DNA from: Flavobacteriaceae bacterium PS02334
GTDB lineage: Bacteria > Bacteroidota > Bacteroidia > Flavobacteriales > Flavobacteriaceae
Assembly: GCA_029959295.1 (NCBI GenBank)
Contig: JASCOH010000005.1
Location: 248,001 to 312,000, forward strand
Direction: 5' to 3'
DNA: 64,000 nt
Shown: one piece after another, positions 35,153 to 43,149 of the stretch
Layout: every line of letters begins with the position of its first letter
How positions within the stretch are numbered: position 1 is the first letter of the stretch
Translations under genes and position numbers: made by a program
The notes under the pieces: generated by a model
Told to the model about the DNA's origin: nothing
Database searches by the model: none
The model's input: only the letters and a program-made list of their open reading frames with translations

Positions 35153-36547
35153 ATGGAAAAAGAAAGTATTGCAGTAGGTTTAGACATTGGGACAACCAAG
35201 ATTGTCGCTATGATTGGCAAGAAAAATGAATATGGAAAATTGGAGATTCTCGGTGTAGGAAAGTCCAAAAGCTTGGGTGTTGCGAGAGGTGTTGTAAATA
35301 ATATCACGCAAACCATTCAGTCGATTCAGCAGGCAGTTCATGAAGCGGAAGTAAATTCTGGGTATGTAATTAAAGATGTGGTGGTTGGCATTGCCGGTCA
35401 GCACATTCGCAGTATTCAGCACAGCGATTATATCAGCAGAAATAATCCTGAAGAAGTAATTAGTGAAAATGATATTGACTTGTTAGTCAATCAAGTACAT
35501 AAGTTGGCGATGCTTCCGGGAGAAGAAATTATCCACGTTTTGCCACAAGAATTTAAAATTGATGGCCAAGCCGAAATTAAAGAGCCAATCGGAATGTATG
35601 GCGGAAGACTAGAATCTAGCTTCCACGTTGTCGTTGGCCAAGCTTCTTCTATCAGAAACGTGGGAAGATGTATCAAAAGTTCAGGATTGGATTTGTCAGG
35701 ATTGACTTTAGAGCCTTTGGCGTCAGCTGATGCGGTTTTGAGCCAAGAAGAGAAAGAAGCTGGTGTGGCGCTGATCGATATCGGTGGCGGTACAACAGAT
35801 TTGGCTATTTTCAAAGACGGAATCATTCGCCATACGGCTGTAATTCCTTTCGGAGGAAATGTAATTACAGAAGATATCAAAGAAGGATGTTCGATCATTG
35901 AAAAACAGGCAGAGTTATTGAAAGTAAAATTCGGGTCTGCTTGGCCAGGAGAAAATAAAGACAATGAAATTGTGTCAATTCCAGGTTTGAGAGGAAGAGA
36001 GCCGAAAGAAATTTCTTTGAAAAACTTGTCTAAGATTATCCATGCACGCGTTGTGGAAATTATCGAGCAGGTTTTTACTGAAATCAAGCAATACGGACAC
36101 GAAGATCCGCGCAAGAAATTGATTGCAGGAATCGTTCTTACTGGTGGTGGCGCGCAATTGCAGCACATCAAACAGTTAGTAGAATATATTACTGGGATGG
36201 ACACAAGAATCGGATATCCAAACGAGCATTTGGCTGGAAATTCTGATGAAGAAATCTCTAGTCCGTTATATGCGACAGCGGTTGGATTGGTGATGAACAG
36301 CATTCGCAATAATACGCAAAGTGCTATTCCGTTCAATCAGGTGGAAGTTGAAAAAGTGGTGGCTCCGGCTCCAATTCAGGTGCAAAGAGAGGTTGTTGTT
36401 GAAAATAATTACGAAGAAGAAATTGTTCAGGAAGTGCCAAGAAAGATTGAATCTGAAAAATCAGTTTCTACCGAAGGACGAATGAAAAAATCATTTTTTG
36501 ACAAATATATCGACAAGATCAAAGAATTTTTAGATAACGCAGAATAA
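35153..36547 (+). CDS. ftsA: Cell division protein FtsA
   Basis: This 464-residue actin-like ATPase tethers FtsZ to the membrane. The phosphate-1 motif is GLDIGTTKIVAMIG, phosphate-2 ALIDIGGGTTDLAIF and the adenosine motif IVLTGGGAQL. The 1C domain follows the first subdomain. The last about 20 residues (MKKSFFDKYIDKIKEFLDN) form an amphipathic membrane-targeting helix, after a linker of about 50 residues rich in Val, Glu and Pro. It lies just upstream of ftsZ. Confidence 0.95.
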   Translation: MEKESIAVGLDIGTTKIVAMIGKKNEYGKLEILGVGKSKSLGVARGVVNNITQTIQSIQQAVHEAEVNSGYVIKDVVVGIAGQHIRSIQHSDYISRNNPEEVISENDIDLLVNQVHKLAMLPGEEIIHVLPQEFKIDGQAEIKEPIGMYGGRLESSFHVVVGQASSIRNVGRCIKSSGLDLSGLTLEPLASADAVLSQEEKEAGVALIDIGGGTTDLAIFKDGIIRHTAVIPFGGNVITEDIKEGCSIIEKQAELLKVKFGSAWPGENKDNEIVSIPGLRGREPKEISLKNLSKIIHARVVEIIEQVFTEIKQYGHEDPRKKLIAGIVLTGGGAQLQHIKQLVEYITGMDTRIGYPNEHLAGNSDEEISSPLYATAVGLVMNSIRNNTQSAIPFNQVEVEKVVAPAPIQVQREVVVENNYEEEIVQEVPRKIESEKSVSTEGRMKKSFFDKYIDKIKEFLDNAE

Positions 36548-36611
36548 GGCAGATAAACTATTCGCCGGAAAAAATAAAAAAGAAAAAGAAAAGAAATTAA
36601 AACCAAATATT

Positions 36612-38624
36612 ATGACAAGCAACTCAGATTTTGGAAGTATTTCATTTGATTTACCTAAAAACCAATCAAATGTGATAAAAGTTATTGGAGTAGGCGGGGG
36701 CGGAAGCAACGCAATTAACCACATGTTTCAGCAGGGAATTAAAGGTGTAGATTTTATCGTCTGCAACACTGATTCTCAGGCTTTGCAAAACAGTACGGTG
36801 CCAAATAAAATTCAATTAGGTGTAAACTTAACAGAAGGACTTGGTGCTGGTGCCAACCCAGAAGTGGGACAGCAATCTGCAATCGAAAGTATTGCTGACA
36901 TCGAAAAAATGCTGGACAGCAACACAAAAATGGTTTTCATTACCGCAGGAATGGGTGGAGGAACTGGAACTGGTGCTGCGCCGGTAATCGCTCAACTGGC
37001 AAAAGATAGAGATATTTTAACGGTTGGTATTGTAACTATTCCTTTTCAATTTGAAGGAAAAGTACGTCAAGACCAAGCTTTATTAGGTGTTGAAAGATTA
37101 AGAAAACAAGTTGATTCCTTAATTGTAATCAATAATAATAAATTGAGAGAAGTATACGGAAACCTCGGTTTTAAAGCTGGTTTCTCAAAAGCAGACGAAG
37201 TTTTGGCAACAGCCTCAAGAGGAATTGCTGAAGTAATCACGCACCACTACACTCAAAATATCGATTTAAAAGACGCTAAAACTGTGTTGTCAAACAGTGG
37301 AACTGCAATAATGGGTTCTGCAACGGCAATTGGTGAAAACCGTGCAAAAGAAGCAATCGTTTCTGCATTGGATTCTCCATTGTTGAACGACAACAAAATT
37401 ACAGGTGCCAAAAACGTATTGTTGCTTATCGTTTCTGGAACTAACGAAATCACGATTGACGAAATCGGTGAAATCAACGACCACATTCAAGTGGAAGCAG
37501 GTTTCAACGCAAATATTATCATGGGGGTTGGTGAAGATGAAACGCTTGGAGATTCAATCGCAGTGACGATAATTGCTACAGGTTTCAACGTAGAACAGCA
37601 AAATGATATCGTAAATACTGAGCCAAAAAAAATCATCCACTCTCTTGAAGAAAATCAAAGAATGGGCCATGATTTGTCTCCAAAACCTGTAGTTTCTTCT
37701 TTTGATTTTACTGCGCCAGAAGAAAAAAAAACAGTAGTTTCTGATGAAAAAATAATTTTCTCTTTAGAAGACTATGACGTTTTTGATGCAAAGATTGAAG
37801 AGCCCGTAAGAATGGTGGAAGAGCCATTACAGCAAGTACAATTTGTAGCTCCAGTAGCGCCAATCATTCCTGCAGTGCCAGTTGCTCCAGTTTCTGACTT
37901 GGTAAGAACTACGGAATTCATTAAAAATATTGATGTGGAATTCCAAATTGTTTCGCCGATCAGCGAGCATGAATTTTATATCACGACGCCTGAAGTTAGA
38001 GAAATGGAAGTTTTTCAGCCAGAATTCGTAGCATATCAAGAAGAAGAGCAAATCACTTTTTCTTTTGATATTCCAAAACCACAAGCCGAAGCTCCAAAAC
38101 AAGACAGAATTCTTTTTGAATTGTCAAACGAAACTAAAGAAATCAAAGTAAATCAGCCGGTTCAAGTGGTTCCGATGACAGAATTGAATGACAAAGGAAT
38201 CGTAAGATATTCGCTGGAAGAATACATGGAAGTGGAAAACGAACTGCTTCAGTCAAAACCGGTTGCAAAAGTAGAAGAGCCGATCGATAGAGAATTAGAC
38301 CTTAAGATTAAAGAAATTGAAAAGCCAAAATTCAACAATCCGTCTTACGAAGAAATTTCTCCGTTAGAAATGACAATCGAGCAGTCTTTGAAGAAAAGAG
38401 CCGATGAGAGAAGAATGAAAATGAAAGAATTTAACTATAAATTCCATAATAATCCTTCTCGTGTTGATGAATTTGAAAAAGAACCAGCATACAAAAGAAT
38501 GGGAATCGATATTTCGAATACCCAGACAGACAATAGCAAGTCTAGGATGTCATTAGGAACAGATAGCAACGACGATTTACAATTGCGTTCAAACAATTCT
38601 TTCCTGCATGACAATGTAGATTAA
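36612..38624 (+). CDS. ftsZ: Cell division protein FtsZ with very long C-terminal region
   Basis: This 670-residue tubulin homologue forms the Z ring. The GTPase core (residues about 18-330) has VIGVGGGGSNAINHM, the tubulin signature GMGGGTGTGAAP, and the T7 loop region VGEDETLGDSIAV. Residues about 335-670 are a long, charged, probably disordered linker, roughly doubling the usual length. It ends with NNSFLHDNVD rather than the common (D/E)IPxFLR tail that binds FtsA. It closes the dcw run and is followed by a strong terminator. Confidence 0.95.
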   Translation: MTSNSDFGSISFDLPKNQSNVIKVIGVGGGGSNAINHMFQQGIKGVDFIVCNTDSQALQNSTVPNKIQLGVNLTEGLGAGANPEVGQQSAIESIADIEKMLDSNTKMVFITAGMGGGTGTGAAPVIAQLAKDRDILTVGIVTIPFQFEGKVRQDQALLGVERLRKQVDSLIVINNNKLREVYGNLGFKAGFSKADEVLATASRGIAEVITHHYTQNIDLKDAKTVLSNSGTAIMGSATAIGENRAKEAIVSALDSPLLNDNKITGAKNVLLLIVSGTNEITIDEIGEINDHIQVEAGFNANIIMGVGEDETLGDSIAVTIIATGFNVEQQNDIVNTEPKKIIHSLEENQRMGHDLSPKPVVSSFDFTAPEEKKTVVSDEKIIFSLEDYDVFDAKIEEPVRMVEEPLQQVQFVAPVAPIIPAVPVAPVSDLVRTTEFIKNIDVEFQIVSPISEHEFYITTPEVREMEVFQPEFVAYQEEEQITFSFDIPKPQAEAPKQDRILFELSNETKEIKVNQPVQVVPMTELNDKGIVRYSLEEYMEVENELLQSKPVAKVEEPIDRELDLKIKEIEKPKFNNPSYEEISPLEMTIEQSLKKRADERRMKMKEFNYKFHNNPSRVDEFEKEPAYKRMGIDISNTQTDNSKSRMSLGTDSNDDLQLRSNNSFLHDNVD

Positions 38625-38644
38625 CTAACTCAAACCATAATCCG

Positions 38645-38686
38645 ATAACCCGAAAATTCATTGAGTTTTCGGGTTATTTTTTTTAT
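38645..38686 (+). terminator. Rho-independent terminator of the dcw cluster
   Basis: 12-base stem ATAACCCGAAAA / TTTTCGGGTTAT with a 9-base loop, followed by a T run. It lies 20 bases after the ftsZ stop. Confidence 0.9.
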
Positions 38687-38704
38687 CTTCGCATCTTGAT
38701 TGCA

Positions 38705-38730
38705 GTCATTGCGAGGAACGAAGGAATTGC
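38705..38730 (+). repeat. Dispersed repeat GTCATTGCGAGGAACGA, copy 2
   Basis: Matches the copy at 30396 over its first 19 bases, then reads GGAATTGC. A short inverted match, GCAATTCC, lies at 38777-38784 next to the following element. Confidence 0.7.
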
Positions 38731-38781
38731 ATAATAGTGGTTTTTTGAAGCGAATCGTCAGGCATTTTCAGGAAAGGCAAT

Positions 38782-38881
38782 TCCCGCTTTCCGGTACAAT
38801 CTTTTTTATTTTTTGTCATCCCGAGCATAGTCGAGGGAATTTTGCTTAAAAATAAAAAAGGATTTTCCCTGCAATCGGGGC
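38782..38881. repeat. CCCGCTTTCCG...CAATCGGGG hairpin element, copy 1
   Basis: The ends read TTCCCGCTTTCCG followed by a CTTTTTTATTTTTT tract, and on the right AAAATAAAAAAGG, TTTCCC and CAATCGGGG. A second element with the same end structure lies at 59384-59517. Inside this copy, at 38815-38840, sits a GTCATCCCGAGCATAGTCG repeat like the one at 31838, so one repeat is nested in another. Together with the terminator and the copy at 38705 this fills the 322-base gap between ftsZ and the GatB/YqeY gene. Confidence 0.65.
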
Positions 38882-38946
38882 TATTAGAAAAACTATTTGG
38901 CTTTCTTTAAACAACAGAACAAGAACGTAAACAGAAACGAAATAAC

Positions 38947-39396
38947 ATGAGCTTACAAATTCAAATCAACGAAGAAATAAAAACGGCAATGAGAGCCAAA
39001 GACACTTTGAGTCTTGAATCTCTAAGAGCTGTAAAATCAGCATTATTGCTTGCACAGACTGAAACCGGATCAAAAGAAGAAATTTCTGAAGAAGATGAAA
39101 TCAAGCTTTTGCAAAGATTGGTAAAGCAAAGAAAAGACAGCGCAAACATCTATAAAGAACAAGGAAGGCCAGATTTAGCAGAGCCAGAATTGTTACAGGC
39201 TGCGGTAATCGAAAAATTCCTTCCAGCACAGTTAAGCGAAGCAGAAGTAGAAGCAGTAGTTGCAAAAATCATCGCTGATTCGGGTGCTTCAGGAATGGCT
39301 TCCATGGGAAAAGTAATGGGGCAAGCTTCGGCAGAATTAGCTGGAAAAGCAGATGGGAAAACAATTTCTACAATCGTTAAAAAGTTATTGTCTTAA
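38947..39396 (+). CDS. GatB/YqeY domain-containing protein
   Basis: This 149-residue YqeY family protein (MRAKDTLSLESLRAVKSALL, KQRKDSANIYKEQGRPDLA, MGQASAELAGKADGK) shares its fold with the C-terminal tRNA-binding tail of GatB but lacks the amidotransferase catalytic domain. It is cytoplasmic; the role is unproven, perhaps linked to tRNA or aminoacylation. It is separated from ftsZ by a terminator and repeats and lies 49 bases before a tRNA-Arg gene. Confidence 0.9.
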   Translation: MSLQIQINEEIKTAMRAKDTLSLESLRAVKSALLLAQTETGSKEEISEEDEIKLLQRLVKQRKDSANIYKEQGRPDLAEPELLQAAVIEKFLPAQLSEAEVEAVVAKIIADSGASGMASMGKVMGQASAELAGKADGKTISTIVKKLLS

Positions 39397-39424
39397 TTAA
39401 ATTAAAACATTTTACATATTATTG

Positions 39425-39432
39425 TATATTTG
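39425..39432 (+). promoter_or_regulatory. -7 box TATATTTG of the tRNA-Arg gene
   Basis: Perfect TAnnTTTG ending 13 bases before the mature tRNA 5' end. Confidence 0.6.
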
Positions 39433-39445
39433 AAGATATGCAAAT

Positions 39446-39519
39446 GACTCCGTAGTTCAACTGGATAGAATATCAGATTTCGGCTCTGAGGGTTGGGGGT
39501 TCGAACCCCTCCGGGGTCA
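39446..39519 (+). tRNA. tRNA-Arg (anticodon TCG)
   Basis: The 74-base cloverleaf folds fully. Acceptor stem GACTCCG / CGGGGTC with discriminator A, and a 4-base D stem GTTC / GAAT. The anticodon stem TCAGA / TCTGA encloses the 7-base loop TTTCGGC, giving anticodon TCG (Arg, CGA codons). A 5-base variable loop and a T stem GGGGG / CCCTC with loop TTCGAAC complete it. The 3' CCA is not encoded (CAC follows). It has its own -7 box and a terminator, so it is a single-gene unit. Confidence 0.95.
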
Positions 39520-39530
39520 CAAAATGGCAG

Positions 39531-39564
39531 CGAGAAGATTTTAATAATCTTCTCGTTTTTTTTT
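39531..39564 (+). terminator. Rho-independent terminator of the tRNA-Arg gene
   Basis: Perfect 10-base stem CGAGAAGATT / AATCTTCTCG with a 5-base loop and nine T, starting 12 bases after the tRNA. Confidence 0.9.
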
Positions 39565-39870
39565 ATAAAAAAAGCCCCATCAATTAAGAAAGGGCATTTT
39601 TTGGGGAAATAAAGTTGGTAACTAATCAAACCTTAAAAAAGAATTGCATTAATTAATACGATTAAGTCAGTGCGAATGTAAGAAAAAGGACTATAATTAA
39701 AATAAAAAAGTAGATTAACTTTTAAATTATAAATCTGATTTTGATTTTTGCTAAAATACAAAAATAAATTATGTTGTTTTAATTTTGAAAATAAATGAAT
39801 TTATTTCTGTTAATTAGTTTATTGTGTTTTATAATTGTTTAATTTTAAGAAAATTTTAAACATTATTATT
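39565..39870. other. AT-rich intergenic region upstream of a T9SS cargo gene
   Basis: About 306 bases, very AT-rich, with no convincing ORF and no dispersed repeat. A near-match -7 box (TATAATTG, about 39829-39836) could drive the following gene. Confidence 0.4.
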
Positions 39871-40914
39871 ATGAATCAAAAAACTACTTTTAACACGAAG
39901 AAATCAGTTTTTGTTTTCTTTAATTTGATGATGCTTTCCTTGTCAGGGATAGCACAAGTTCAGTTTATGAATGGAAATCTGTCTACAGGAGCCACTTCAA
40001 AAAGCGGTGTTGCTGCGCCGACAGGCTATACTTGGAGCGAGTTGCAGAATGATACTGGTGTGACAACATCCAGTAATACCAACTTGGGGTTTGGTGCAGC
40101 AATTTCTGCAGATATAAGCATTGCAGATGATTTTACTGTTCCGGCGGGCGAGACTTGGAATATTTCTAAATTTTCCTTTTATGCTTACAAAACAGGATCT
40201 GCAGCAACACCATCACCTTTTGATGATCTGAGAGTTGTCGTTCATAGTTCAAATCCGGCATTAGGCGCTACAACTGTTTTGTTTGGCAACTTAGATGACA
40301 ATGTTTTTGATGTTTCAAGTGATGCATTGATCTATAGAATTGGTAATTCATTATATCCAACGGCTTCCGCACCAGGAATTACAAGAAAAATATGGAAAAT
40401 TGACAGCACGCCAGTAACTCTTAGCTTGCCAGCAGGAACCTATTGGATTGAATGGCAAATTGGAGATACAGCAGCTACAGGAAATTTTTGTCCAGCAAGT
40501 ACTGTTGCGGGTGCAAGAACACAGGCGGGATACAATGCTGTTCAATTTATAGGAACATGGGCAGCTTTAGTTGATGCTGGAAATCCTGCAACAGCAGCCG
40601 ATGTAGCCGTTGATATGCCTTTCGGAGTTACTTATACAGCAACTTTAGGAGTCGATGAAAATAATCTTAATAACATTTCTGTTTATCCTAATCCGGTTAA
40701 GAGTGCCTTGAATTTTGAATTAAAAAACCAAGCGCTTAATGTTGATAGATTTGAAATTTATGATCTGAAAGGAGCAAATGTTTTGAGCCAGAATATTTCT
40801 AAAGAGGAAGCTTTTTCCGTAAATGTTTCTGGTTTAACTACAGGAACTTATTTTGTCAAATTGTTAGATGCAACTGGAAAAAAAGTAGCTGTCAAAAAGA
40901 TAGTAAAAGAATAG
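39871..40914 (+). CDS. T9SS cargo protein with type A sorting domain
   Basis: This protein is about 347 residues. The frame opens at a TTG (39835), but the ATG at 39871 gives a normal signal peptide (KKSVFVFFNLMMLSLSGIAQ). The mature part starts VQFMNGNLSTGATSKSGVAAP and holds a beta-rich region with repeated Thr/Ala/Ser, resembling secreted beta-sandwich domains. The last about 80 residues are a type A T9SS sorting domain (ISVYPNPVKSALNFEL through LTTGTYFVKLLDATGKKVAVKKIVKE). It should be exported by the T9SS to the surface or medium. The function of the passenger region is not known. Confidence 0.85.
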   Translation: MNQKTTFNTKKSVFVFFNLMMLSLSGIAQVQFMNGNLSTGATSKSGVAAPTGYTWSELQNDTGVTTSSNTNLGFGAAISADISIADDFTVPAGETWNISKFSFYAYKTGSAATPSPFDDLRVVVHSSNPALGATTVLFGNLDDNVFDVSSDALIYRIGNSLYPTASAPGITRKIWKIDSTPVTLSLPAGTYWIEWQIGDTAATGNFCPASTVAGARTQAGYNAVQFIGTWAALVDAGNPATAADVAVDMPFGVTYTATLGVDENNLNNISVYPNPVKSALNFELKNQALNVDRFEIYDLKGANVLSQNISKEEAFSVNVSGLTTGTYFVKLLDATGKKVAVKKIVKE

Positions 40915-40931
40915 TTTAATTGAGTAATGAC

Positions 40932-40966
40932 AAAAAGCCACAGCAGATTTTCTACTGTGGCTTTTT
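40932..40966. terminator. Bidirectional terminator between the T9SS cargo gene and rpe
   Basis: Perfect 12-base stem AAAAAGCCACAG / CTGTGGCTTTTT with an 11-base loop. The A/T ends allow it to work for both convergent genes. Confidence 0.85.
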
Positions 40967-40984
40967 AATTTATGAAAAGAGAAA

Positions 40985-41647
40985 TTAAATGCTAGTTAGA
41001 TTCTTTAAATCAGCTATAGTTTCAATTTGATTCTGTGCTTTGAAAACGTAGCTTCCTGCCACTAAAACATCAGCCCCAGCTTCTGCTAGTTGTCTGGCAT
41101 TTAAATTGGTTACGCCTCCATCTACTTCAATCAGAGTCTCAGCTTTGTTTCTTCTGATAATTTCTTTTAATTGCCTCACTTTTTTGTAAGTATTCTCGAT
41201 GAAAGATTGTCCTCCAAAGCCAGGATTGACGCTCATTATGCAAACTACATCGATGTCATTGATTATATCTTCCAAAACATTCACACTTGTATGCGGATTT
41301 AACGCAACACCGGCTTTCATTCCTTCTGCTTTTATGGCTTGAAGCGTTCTGTGAAGATGCGTGCAAGCTTCATAATGTACGCTCAAAACATTAGCCCCTA
41401 AAGATGCAAAGGTTTTGATATAACGATCAGGATCGATAATCATTAAATGTACATCGATTGTCTTTTTTGCATGTTTTTGGATCGTTTCTAAAACGGGCAT
41501 TCCATAAGAGATATTCGGAACAAAAACGCCGTCCATGATGTCAATGTGAAACCAATCGGCCTCGCTATTGTTGATCATTTCAAGGTCGCGTTGTAAATTT
41601 CCAAAATCAGCTGCAAGAACTGAAGGTGCAATTAGTGTGTTTTTCAT
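40985..41647 (-). CDS. rpe: Ribulose-phosphate 3-epimerase
   Basis: This 220-residue TIM-barrel enzyme of the pentose phosphate pathway interconverts ribulose 5-phosphate and xylulose 5-phosphate. Motifs include IAPSVLAADFGNL, the metal-site WFHIDIMDGVFVPN, VDVHLMI, MSVNPGFGGQSF, and EVDGGVTNLNARQLAEAGAD. A perfect -7 box lies upstream at 41701. It is cytoplasmic and monocistronic, sharing a bidirectional terminator with the gene to the left. Confidence 0.95.
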   Translation of the reverse strand: MKNTLIAPSVLAADFGNLQRDLEMINNSEADWFHIDIMDGVFVPNISYGMPVLETIQKHAKKTIDVHLMIIDPDRYIKTFASLGANVLSVHYEACTHLHRTLQAIKAEGMKAGVALNPHTSVNVLEDIINDIDVVCIMSVNPGFGGQSFIENTYKKVRQLKEIIRRNKAETLIEVDGGVTNLNARQLAEAGADVLVAGSYVFKAQNQIETIADLKNLTSI

Positions 41648-41700
41648 TTTTGTAGTTATGTTGTATAAAGTTTAAAATTTAAACTTTTAGTTGTTTTTTG

Positions 41701-41708
41701 CAAAGATA
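41701..41708 (-). promoter_or_regulatory. -7 box TATCTTTG of rpe
   Basis: Perfect TAnnTTTG on the minus strand, predicting a leader of about 47 bases before the rpe ATG. Confidence 0.55.
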
Positions 41709-41827
41709 GTATTTTCAAAATTTATTTTCTAATAAGAAAAATTTCTATGTAATAAGAATAAATTAAGATGCATATTTTATTTTAACAGATTTTATGTAGA
41801 AATAATCTTATCATTTCATATTAATTG

Positions 41828-41835
41828 TATATTTG
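41828..41835 (+). promoter_or_regulatory. -7 box TATATTTG of the M48 peptidase operon
   Basis: Perfect TAnnTTTG 17 bases before the ATG at 41853, with a predicted leader of about 12 bases. Confidence 0.55.
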
Positions 41836-41852
41836 AAATCAATATTCATAGT

Positions 41853-43148
41853 ATGGTTAATAGGTTTCGTTTTTTAGCTGCAATAATCTTTTTAGGATGT
41901 TATTGCAAAAGTTTCGCGCAACAGAATTTTATTAATATTGATGCACCATCTTCCACTTGCAAAATCGTTCTGGTTAAAGAATATGAAGAAAAATTTAAGT
42001 ATATAAATCAGGATATTTCGAATAAAAATTCTAAAGAGAGAAAAGCTACTAAAGAGATTTATAGTGAAATTCAAGAAAATTTTCTAGAAAAAATAAATAA
42101 TAGTGATTTTATCTGTAATGATGATCTTGCTAACTATTTAAGGGGATTGATGGATGAAATCTTATTAAAAAATAATATAAAAGGTCAGGATTATAAAATT
42201 TTATTATCAAAAGATTCTGAAGTTAATGCTTATAATACTGGTGATGGAACGATTGTGATAAATTATGGCTTGTTTTTAATTGTAGCAAATGAAAATGAAC
42301 TTGTTTCTGTTATTTCGCATGAAATTGGACATCAGTTTTTAAATCATGTAAAAAAACAAATAGATGCTTTTGTGCAGCTTTCAACATCTGAGGAAATTCT
42401 TGCCAAGACAAAAGAAATTAAGCGCCAGAAATTTGGCAAAGCGACAAAAGCGAACGATTTGATAAGAAATATCCGCTATCAAAATTATGGACAAAGAAGA
42501 AAAAAAGAAATCGAAGCAGATTCAATAGGATTTTCATTTTATAGAAAGACTTTAAGAAATCCGAAATCATTTACTGATATATTGGCAAGGTTAGATAATT
42601 CTGATATTGAAAGTGACTCACTTACTGTAGCTGACTATAAATTTATTTTTGAAAGAAATGGATTTATTATAAAGCAGAAATACTTTGAGGAAGAAAAAAG
42701 CTTATTCTCAAAATATGATAAAGACAAAAGAATAAATTCAGACTCTTTGAAGTCGCATCCGGATTGTGCAACTCGAATTAGAATTATTGAAAAGCAATCG
42801 GTTAAAAGCGATAATGAATTTATAAGAAATTCTAAAATTTTTAATGAAACCAAGCAAAATTGCATCTATCAAAATCTTTATAATCTTTATTCTTCAGAAA
42901 AATACGGACTTTCACTTTATGAGGCATTAAAACTGTATAAAAAGAATACCGATGATTCAGTTTTGAGAAATATAATTTATATGAATTTGGTTAAAATACA
43001 CGAATCTCGTTTAAATTATACGATTACCCGTTATGTTCCCATCCATGATAATTTATATAACTCTACAAGCCTTAATAGGTTTGTCAGTTATTTCAACAAT
43101 ATAAAAATCTCAGACTTCGAAACTATAATTTCAAATTTTAAATCTTAA
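41853..43148 (+). CDS. Secreted M48 family metallopeptidase
   Basis: This 431-residue protein has a signal peptide ending near SFAQ. The zinc site is H156-E-I-G-H160, and the M48 third-ligand motif ExxxD is E219-I-E-A-D223. The segment SEVNAYNTGDGTIVINYGLF just before the active site is typical of the M48 (Ste24/HtpX/BepA) class. It has no membrane segments apart from the signal, so it resembles periplasmic BepA-type peptidases that control outer-membrane protein quality. The C-terminal 200 residues are helical and family-specific. It is 1 base from the next gene and surely co-transcribed with it. Confidence 0.85.
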   Translation: MVNRFRFLAAIIFLGCYCKSFAQQNFINIDAPSSTCKIVLVKEYEEKFKYINQDISNKNSKERKATKEIYSEIQENFLEKINNSDFICNDDLANYLRGLMDEILLKNNIKGQDYKILLSKDSEVNAYNTGDGTIVINYGLFLIVANENELVSVISHEIGHQFLNHVKKQIDAFVQLSTSEEILAKTKEIKRQKFGKATKANDLIRNIRYQNYGQRRKKEIEADSIGFSFYRKTLRNPKSFTDILARLDNSDIESDSLTVADYKFIFERNGFIIKQKYFEEEKSLFSKYDKDKRINSDSLKSHPDCATRIRIIEKQSVKSDNEFIRNSKIFNETKQNCIYQNLYNLYSSEKYGLSLYEALKLYKKNTDDSVLRNIIYMNLVKIHESRLNYTITRYVPIHDNLYNSTSLNRFVSYFNNIKISDFETIISNFKS

Positions 43149-43149
43149 T

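Noticed and set aside
35491-36336. Long minus-strand frame (281 codons) opposite ftsA
   Set aside because: It lies wholly within the conserved ftsA gene in antisense, is rich in Cys/Ser/Pro/Ile as expected from complementing coding sequence, and has no promoter or family match.
39402-39629. Minus-strand frame (75 codons) across the tRNA-Arg gene
   Set aside because: It covers the whole tRNA and its terminator hairpin, so it is an artefact of structured RNA sequence.
39835-39870. Extended TTG start for the T9SS cargo gene
   Set aside because: It would add 12 residues before a normal signal peptide starting at the ATG at 39871.
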